The translations under genes were made by a program, and so were the position numbers. The notes under the pieces are model-generated. The model worked only from the letters and a program-made list of their open reading frames with translations, was not told where the DNA came from and searched no databases. DNA of 43,779 bases from Candidatus Bathyarchaeota archaeon (lineage in GTDB: Archaea; Thermoproteota; Bathyarchaeia; Bathyarchaeales; Bathycorpusculaceae), in the NCBI GenBank assembly GCA_026014665.1, contig JAOZHX010000009.1:1-43779 (forward strand), given 5' to 3'. How positions within the stretch are numbered: the first letter of the stretch is position 1; each line of letters begins with the position of its first letter. Below are positions 39,186-43,779 of the stretch, one piece after another.

Positions 39186-40640
39186 ATGCAACAAAACACA
39201 GAATATAAAGAATTTATTACAAGTTTATCCCTAAAATATTGCAAAAATTGGAATTTATGGGAAGCTATACGTGAAATAGTGCAAAATACCCTCGATGAGA
39301 CTGGAAAAATGCCGCAAATAACGCAAAAAAACGGCAACATCGAAATAAGCGACGATGGACAAGGCATAAGCCTTAAGCAGCTTTGCCTATTAGGTATCAG
39401 CGAAAAAAACAACATAGATGCACGTGGACAATATGGAGAAGGGCTCAAGGTTGCTCTGCTTATCTTTGTGCGCATGGGTCACATTGTCACTATCGAAAGC
39501 AAAAACTTTACATGCGAAATAGACGCCGTCGAACAGTTCGACGAAAAAGTGATACGATACCGCTACGTTGAAAATACGCAAAGATTCCAAAAAGGCACAA
39601 AAATAACAATTCACAATTTCAACGAAAAAATTGATTTTAACGATAGATTCAATGTTGGACAAAAACAAATAATACATGCAAATCCAGAATTAGGCGCAAT
39701 TATTGCAGAAAAAGAACCGAAATTGTATGTTAAAAATATCTATGTGCAAGATTTAAACGACGAAAAAGCACTTTACAGTTATGATTTGCGGCAAATTAAT
39801 CTCGAACGTGACAGAAACACACCGAATATGTATCAAGTGCAATACCAAATAGGCGCATTAATCAGCGGATTAAACGACAAAAAAATGATTGAAAAAATGT
39901 ACAAAATAATGCAAAAAGGAGAGAATTTAGAGTCAAAAATAACATATTTCCGTGCGGTCAATCGTGACATGTGGAAAAGCGTATTTTTCGAAACGTATGG
40001 AGAAAAAGCGGTCATCGGTTGCACAGAAGATACCCAAAAAATGGCGAAAGCACGATATCACGGCTTTAAACCTGTTATTTTCGCAAATACGCTATTTTTT
40101 GAGCGTCTAAAGTATTATTGCGAAATACCCGACATTGACGATGCAATAATAAGAAAACAGCAATCAAGAAAAGAAAAAAGTGTCAAAAATCTCAAAAAAA
40201 TTGAAAAAAATGTGTTAACTGATGCGCTAAAGATAGTAACAGAATGTACGGATTTTAAAATACCCGAATTAGTCTTTTATTCAACAAAACAAAACGATGT
40301 CTTAGGCTATGCAAGTGATACAAAAATTGGCATAAACAGAATAATATTAAACGATTTAGGCAAAACTTTAACCTGTTTAGTAGAGGAATTAGTTCACTAT
40401 AATACTGGAATGGATGACGCAACTCCCGAATTCCAAAAGTTCTATGTACACTACATGTCAAAGGTATTAAGCTATATAACCAAACCAAAAAACACGCTTG
40501 CACAATTCGAAGCAAAACTTATCATTCGCAAACTAAAAATCAAAAACTGGAATTACATACAATATTCTGTCAATTTACCCATGAAGTTAAACGAAAAATT
40601 AAGCGATAAAAAAACAATAAAAATCTCTGTGGAAGCGTGA
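39186..40640 (+). CDS. GHKL-family ATPase with C-terminal zincin-like segment
   Basis: A 484-residue protein from ATG 39186 (GAGGTGAA before it); a longer frame from 39126 has no ribosome site. Bergerat ATP-binding fold: N box with E30 and N34 (REIVQNTLDE), G1 box DDGQG at 56-60, G2 box GQYGEGLK at 81-88. Such ATPases (Hsp90, MutL, topoisomerase VI B, MORC, paraMORC) dimerise around ATP. Near residue 405 is LVEELVHYNTGMDD, which resembles the E..H segment of zinc proteases but lacks the first His of HExxH. A role in conflict with the host (defence or counter-defence) or in DNA handling is possible; inference. Confidence 0.8.
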   Translation: MQQNTEYKEFITSLSLKYCKNWNLWEAIREIVQNTLDETGKMPQITQKNGNIEISDDGQGISLKQLCLLGISEKNNIDARGQYGEGLKVALLIFVRMGHIVTIESKNFTCEIDAVEQFDEKVIRYRYVENTQRFQKGTKITIHNFNEKIDFNDRFNVGQKQIIHANPELGAIIAEKEPKLYVKNIYVQDLNDEKALYSYDLRQINLERDRNTPNMYQVQYQIGALISGLNDKKMIEKMYKIMQKGENLESKITYFRAVNRDMWKSVFFETYGEKAVIGCTEDTQKMAKARYHGFKPVIFANTLFFERLKYYCEIPDIDDAIIRKQQSRKEKSVKNLKKIEKNVLTDALKIVTECTDFKIPELVFYSTKQNDVLGYASDTKIGINRIILNDLGKTLTCLVEELVHYNTGMDDATPEFQKFYVHYMSKVLSYITKPKNTLAQFEAKLIIRKLKIKNWNYIQYSVNLPMKLNEKLSDKKTIKISVEA

Positions 40641-41080
40641 ATAAAATGATAATAAGCCGCATCACTAAAAACGAAATTGAAACAGCTTTCCAAAAAATTA
40701 ACGCAAAATACAACAACAATTTAGTACTAAACTGTGAGACTCTGAGCGCGACACGGCATAGAGTACGCATCCGCGCAGTGCCCAAAAAACAGCGAAAAAG
40801 CGATGATGGCGTAAAATTAGGATACAATGGAAGATTAACCGCTGCCGCATGTTGGCATGTGCATGGGTATTTTTTCGACGAACTCTTAGCCCTTCAACCA
40901 AAAACGATTATTAGGGCTCTAAAGCGTAAAATATACGCCAAAAATGGGCGAATATTTGGAAATTGGCAAGATTGGAACTGTGGAAGCATTTTAAATCCTA
41001 AAATGGCTTCTGATTATTGTATGTGTGGCAAAGAAGGTGTAAAAATCGGAAAAAGGAAGATAATAATTAGCATGGAGTAA
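40637..41080 (+). CDS. Unknown protein partnered with GHKL ATPase
   Basis: A 147-residue protein starting at GTG 40637 (overlap GTGA) or ATG 40646. Motifs: RHRVRIRAV, RLTAACWHVHGYFFDELL, FGNWQDWNCGSILNP and CMCGKEG. The CWHVHG/ FFD element and late Cys pair could form a metal site. Three short Cys/His clusters, no known family. Overlap with the ATPase gene suggests the products act together. Confidence 0.65.
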   Translation: MNKMIISRITKNEIETAFQKINAKYNNNLVLNCETLSATRHRVRIRAVPKKQRKSDDGVKLGYNGRLTAAACWHVHGYFFDELLALQPKTIIRALKRKIYAKNGRIFGNWQDWNCGSILNPKMASDYCMCGKEGVKIGKRKIIISME

Positions 41081-41100
41081 AAACGCTAAGATTCCCATTC

Positions 41101-41111
41101 TTTTTTTTTTT
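41101..41111 (+). terminator. Poly-T terminator
   Basis: Eleven T, twenty bases after the stop at 41080; the last T's also belong to a TTTAACGTTAAA palindrome (41109-41120). Confidence 0.7.
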
Positions 41112-41498
41112 AACGTTAAACTCATATATCTTTTAAAGACATAAAACGCGGTCACTTACTCAATTTTAAGTAGCTACCAAAATATGTGACGCTATGTAAA
41201 AATTTACACAACGATGTAAATTAATTACATTCCTATGTAGCTTTGTCTCCCTAAAAAAAGTGGATGGAATGTGTACCAATTGATACAAAAATGTTCCAAA
41301 TGATACATTTAACAATAAGGGATAATGGCTATAAACGCCTAATATCCCCCTACCTTCCAAAAATTCGCAAAGTTGCCAAACACCAAAAACCACATCCACT
41401 TAAAATGTCAGCAACGGATGTTGTACCCCTATAACGGGGTTATAAAAAAACGAGTTTAAGGTTATTATAACGTCGCCACCGCAACGTTTTTTAAGCTC
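41112..41498. other. Non-coding block with iterons and nested hairpins (origin or RNA candidate)
   Basis: No convincing gene on either strand. ATGTRR words recur at 41184, 41194, 41214 and 41235, with TTACAT at 41225. CCAATTGATACA (41276-41287) and CCAAATGATACA (41296-41307) are direct repeats 20 bases apart. AAGTGGATG (41258-41266) is complementary to CATCCACTT (41393-41401), enclosing a hairpin GGGATA-AT-GGC...GCC-TAA-TATCCC (41319-41348). CCCC-TATAAC-GGGG lies further right, at about 41427-41440. Confidence 0.55.
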
Positions 41499-41520
41499 AT
41501 AATAGTAATCGTAGGTGGAG
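41499..41520 (+). promoter_or_regulatory. Motif CATAATAGTAATCGTAGG before winged-helix operon
   Basis: The motif at 41499-41516 runs into GGTGGAG (41514-41520), the ribosome site for ATG 41530. The nearest AT box is CGTTTTTTAAGC (41485-41496). Confidence 0.55.
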
Positions 41521-41529
41521 ACCATTAAC

Positions 41530-41865
41530 ATGAACTGTAAACACACAAAAAAAATCTTTATCGAAATGACAAACCACAAAGCGTTCCCGATATGGGAATC
41601 CATTTACAAAATAAGAAACATGTCAAAGGTTGATAAAGCCACAATTAAAATGAAAACCGCAAAGGAAGTAGCTGTGTTTTATTGCCCAAGATGCAACACA
41701 GTAATTGAGCAGGAAGTGGAAAACGTGCACTACCAGCCGTTGCCGATAGAAGCAGATGAGAAAGTTTTCACTTTAGCGGAACTATGCGAAACAACAACAG
41801 AGATAGAGGAAGAAATAGAGAAACAAATCAAAGAAAACAGCAACGACCATGAAATGGTGGTGTAA
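41530..41865 (+). CDS. Zinc-finger protein (111 residues)
   Basis: ATG at 41530, GGTGGAG nine bases before it. C3-K-H5 at the very start, then YCPRC near residue 52-55, so the zinc site would be CxH...CxxC. The C-terminal third is acidic and helical (ELCETTTEIEEEIEKQIKE). Not recognised. First gene of an operon ending in a winged-helix protein. Composition resembles the neighbouring viral genes, unlike the three genes that follow. Confidence 0.65.
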   Translation: MNCKHTKKIFIEMTNHKAFPIWESIYKIRNMSKVDKATIKMKTAKEVAVFYCPRCNTVIEQEVENVHYQPLPIEADEKVFTLAELCETTTEIEEEIEKQIKENSNDHEMVV

Positions 41866-41880
41866 AGGTTGAAGCGTTAC

Positions 41881-42012
41881 GTGCTTAAAATTTCTTTTTA
41901 TCCTTTAGCGGATTACGATGCGGTGTTGAATTTGCAGCGGTTTATTAGGTTAAGCTGCTATAACGAGTTGATTGAAGAAATGAAACTTAGAGAGGAAGAT
42001 AAGGTTGAGTAG
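41881..42012 (+). CDS. Small protein (43 residues)
   Basis: GTG at 41881 with AAAGG upstream; a TTG at 41869 would add four residues but sits on the ribosome site. Product begins MLKISFYPLADYDAVLN. Helical with one Cys. Not recognised. From here on the coding strand turns G/T-rich. Confidence 0.5.
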   Translation: MLKISFYPLADYDAVLNLQRFIRLSCYNELIEEMKLREEDKVE

Positions 42013-42163
42013 TGAAAGTAAACAGAAAGTTCCCTGTAAGGTTATGTTTGACCGTTACGGGGTTGTGTCGGTAGAGGGGGCTTGTGTGGATGAAGTTAAA
42101 GAGTTGTTTGATTATGTGTTGCGGTTTAGGCGGGTTTCGCCGATTGATGAAGCGGTTAGGTGA
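42005..42163 (+). CDS. Small protein (52 residues)
   Basis: TTG at 42005, GAGAGGA eight bases before, overlapping the previous gene by 8 bases. Product has strands PCKVMFDRYGVVSVEG and a helix VDEVKELFDYVLRFRRVS, an alpha/beta unit; two cysteines. Coding strand is G/T-rich, unlike most viral genes. Not recognised. Confidence 0.6.
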   Translation: MSSESKQKVPCKVMFDRYGVVSVEGACVDEVKELFDYVLRFRRVSPIDEAVR

Positions 42164-42435
42164 TTTGGATGCGGCGGGGTAAGGTGGAGTTGGTGGTTGC
42201 GGTTTTGGATGCGGTTAAAAGGTTGAGTGTGAATGGTGGGGTTGCGAGGGCTTCGCGGGTTGGGGGGTTGGCTGGTTTGAATTATGGTTGTGTTAAAAGG
42301 TTTTTGGGGTTGTTGGTGGAGAGGGGTTTTGTTGTTAAAGAGCTTGGTGGGTTTAGGTTGACTGAGCGGGGTGTTGAGTTTATTTTTGATTTTAAACGGT
42401 TTAGGGAGGCTGTTTACGAATTAGAAGCTGTTTAG
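42160..42435 (+). CDS. Winged-helix transcription regulator (HTH_45-like)
   Basis: A 91-residue protein from GTG 42160 (overlap GTGA; an ATG lies four codons in). Helix LVVAVLDAVKRLSVNGG, helix-turn-helix ARASRVGGLAGLNYGCVKRFLGLLVERGFV and wing GGFRLTERGVEFIFDFKRF match the short winged-helix proteins widely found in Thermoproteota-like archaea. The N..YG....FL..L...G....K..G.F.LT.RG..F pattern is nearly textbook. The gene is G-rich with many GGG/GTT/TTG codons, quite different from the A-rich viral genes: probably a recent host acquisition. It may control the lysogeny decision. Confidence 0.75.
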   Translation: MIWMRRGKVELVVAVLDAVKRLSVNGGVARASRVGGLAGLNYGCVKRFLGLLVERGFVVKELGGFRLTERGVEFIFDFKRFREAVYELEAV

Positions 42436-42801
42436 CGGGTTATAATGGTTGCTATTATTATTACAGTTTAAGGGGTTAAGGAATAAATCTTTACGTTTGT
42501 AAAGCTATTTCGATTTTTCAGTAGGGGGGTGTGTATATCCCCTCTGCTGTTTTTATTATTGCTATTATAGTATTACAGTATATACTTCTTCTTATCTACA
42601 CAGAAAACCTTTACATTTGTAAAGTTTTTACGGTTGACTCAACCGTTTCAACCGTCTCAGCCGTCTCAACCTTTTAACGGTTTAAACGACCCTTCTGTGT
42701 CAGAGCTTATCCACGTAATAGTAATAACGGTAGCGGTAGCGCGGTAATAAGAGTGGTAAAAAAAAAATAAACAAATAAAGACAGGGGTAAAGAAAGGGGG
42801 T
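42436..42801. other. Convergent intergenic region with tandem repeats and hairpins
   Basis: No gene. Two nearly identical hairpins CTTTACGTTTGTAAAG (42489-42504) and CTTTACATTTGTAAAG (42609-42624). AGGGG/CCCCT hairpin at about 42523-42543. A 17-base palindrome ACGGTTGACTCAACCGT (42630-42646) runs into four tandem 9-mers (TCAACCGTT, TCAACCGTC, TCAGCCGTC, TCAACCTTT; 42639-42674). CGGTAG repeats at 42728-42745. A-run at about 42758-42768 serves as minus-strand poly-T only if transcripts pass the primase stop. Confidence 0.65.
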
Positions 42802-43779
42802 TTAATCTTCTTCTTTTGGTAAAGTTTCTTGCAGTAGCCAGTTTTCTTCTTTTTCAACTATGTGTTTTCTTGGTAGAATGCGTTTCATTTCTTTGAATTC
42901 TTTTGTTGCTTGCGGTAGCCAACTGTACCAGCCGTTTTGTAGGTATAGTTTGCCGAGTTTCTCGAATTCTGGGTTTAACAAGTAAACGTTGTCGTCTTCT
43001 GTTGGTTTAATTACTATTTTTAGAAAATAAAGTTCTTCTATTACTTGTTCAGCCTTTTCGTGTCTAACGCCGAGTTCACGTGCGACGGTGTTTATGTTTA
43101 CGGCTCCTTCTTGTAGTATACTGTAGAAGGCTTGGATGCGGTAAAGTGGGGGTGTTTGTATTAGGGTTTTGCCTACAAAGTCTATTTCTTCTTTTGTTAC
43201 TTGTTTTTTGCCTCTGACTGCTGCTAACATGAATAACAATTTTTTGGCTTGATTTAATAGTCTGGTTGGTAATTCGCGTTCTCCTCTGAAATGTAGTGAG
43301 CCGTCGCCGTCTATGTTTACGTAGACTGCGGTTCTCATTGACGCTGTAAATTTAGCTAAGTTTATTAGTAGTTCTTCGTATTCGGGTGGAGCTTCATATT
43401 TTGGGGTGTCTATGCTTGATAGGTATTCTACTATTTTTTGTTGTAGCTGGTGGCGTTCTTTTATGTATTCGTCGCTGTCGCCTCTGTAGATGCTCGATAA
43501 GGTTTCATCTTCTTTTATTGCTACTCTTACTTTGATGAATCTTTCGCCGAGTTGGTTGCTTAAAGTGTAGTAGGCGTCTATGATTGGGGTCATGCCTATT
43601 ATTAAACCGAATTTGGCGTCTACGCGGGCTTTTGTTTTCATTGTGCCGAAGCCTTTTTCGAGGTAGCCGTCGTATGCGTTTCTTAGTTTGCCAAAGATGG
43701 CGTTTCTTTCGTCTTTGTTTCCCGTTAACATGTCGCTCATGTCTTTTACGTAGACTGTTTTGTTGTTGAATTCTTCGAA
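42802..43779 (-). CDS. Primase-helicase, C-terminal part
   Basis: This is the 3' part of the 807-residue primase-helicase; the unique part runs from 43632 to 42802 (276 codons plus stop), and 43633-43779 repeats 1-147. It contains the rest of the AAA+ ATPase with a sensor 1-like strand FGLIIGMTP near residue 540, an ER-x-x-KVR segment (arginine finger/sensor region) near 560, and a C-terminal winged-helix domain (about 690-770: INTVARELGVRHEKAEQVIEELYFLKIV). A winged helix at the end of a primase-helicase probably reads origin DNA. The gene ends in the convergent repeat region, which would be a fitting origin. Confidence 0.9.
   Translation of the reverse strand, partial: FEEFNNKTVYVKDMSDMLTGNKDERNAIFGKLRNAYDGYLEKGFGTMKTKARVDAKFGLIIGMTPIIDAYYTLSNQLGERFIKVRVAIKEDETLSSIYRGDSDEYIKERHQLQQKIVEYLSSIDTPKYEAPPEYEELLINLAKFTASMRTAVYVNIDGDGSLHFRGERELPTRLLNQAKKLLFMLAAVRGKKQVTKEEIDFVGKTLIQTPPLYRIQAFYSILQEGAVNINTVARELGVRHEKAEQVIEELYFLKIVIKPTEDDNVYLLNPEFEKLGKLYLQNGWYSWLPQATKEFKEMKRILPRKHIVEKEENWLLQETLPKEED
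43633..43779. repeat. Direct terminal repeat, copy 2
   Basis: Identical to 1-147; see there. Unique circle length is 43,632 bp. Confidence 0.95.

Noticed and set aside
41166..41603. Two minus-strand frames of 77 and 67 codons in the 41.1-41.5 kb block
   Set aside because: No ribosome sites, odd composition, one overlaps the zinc-finger gene; repeats and hairpins explain the region.

Overview
The window is a complete, circular genome of an archaeal head-tail virus (or its provirus/episomal form). The first 147 bases are repeated exactly as the last 147 (1-147 = 43633-43779), and one long gene reads without a break through that join, so the unique sequence is about 43,632 bp. Reasons for calling it a virus: HK97-type major capsid protein, prohead protease, portal, both terminase subunits, connector and neck proteins, major tail protein, frameshifted tail chaperones, tape measure and tail-tip/fibre proteins. 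Reasons for calling the host archaeal: AT-rich TATA boxes about 25 bases before starts, poly-T terminators, GGTG/GAGG ribosome sites with many TTG and GTG starts, an archaeo-eukaryotic primase fused to a helicase, a family B DNA polymerase, a HerA-like ATPase, a Cas4-like nuclease, an archaeal-type tyrosine recombinase and a winged-helix regulator of a kind common in Thermoproteota-like archaea. The precise host cannot be read from the sequence; a Bathyarchaeia or related Thermoproteota host is only a guess.

Layout. Transcription diverges at about 12.55 kb and converges at about 42.6 kb. The minus-strand arc (12.5 kb down to 1, continuing at 43.6-42.8 kb) holds: a ribbon-helix-helix (RHH) protein, portal, a small Cys protein and a membrane protein (12.5-10.1 kb); DNA polymerase B and a surface-type membrane protein (9.9-7.0 kb); and one long tightly overlapping operon (7.0 kb through the join to 42.8 kb) with nucleoside deoxyribosyltransferase-like enzyme, dNMP kinase, terminase small and large subunits, a NadR-type P-loop kinase, three small zinc proteins, an HNH protein, a small coiled-coil membrane protein and the primase-helicase. 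The plus-strand arc holds the capsid module (12.6-15.8 kb), neck and tail module (15.9-24.5 kb), a small DNA-processing module with the Cas4-like nuclease (24.5-26.5 kb), a predicted structured RNA (26.9 kb), a second tail-fibre cluster (27.1-32.1 kb), the integrase (32.3-33.5 kb), and an accessory region of small, mostly unknown genes (33.5-42.4 kb) that includes a HerA-like ATPase, many tiny zinc-ribbon proteins, a GHKL ATPase with a possible zincin tail, and a compositionally distinct winged-helix operon.

Most notable points. (1) Nearly every transcription unit carries a TACGATTA/TAATCGTA motif at or just after the place where RNA should start, downstream of its TATA box; together with two RHH proteins this looks like a virus-wide operator or initiator system. 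(2) A second palindrome, GTTTAAYRYTAAAC, is clustered three times each upstream of the polymerase and of the 38.7 kb operon. (3) The tail chaperone gene has a perfect T TTT TTA slippery site whose -1 frame runs into a 43-codon ORF, predicting a G/GT-type frameshift product. (4) A promoter at 26.9 kb drives no gene but a stretch that folds into strong hairpins: a candidate new viral RNA. (5) Three non-coding blocks with hairpins and iterons (9.9-10.1, 41.1-41.5, 42.4-42.8 kb) are candidate origins or termini. (6) The large terminase has an inserted four-cysteine cluster, and the primase has Gln in place of the usual His of its second motif.
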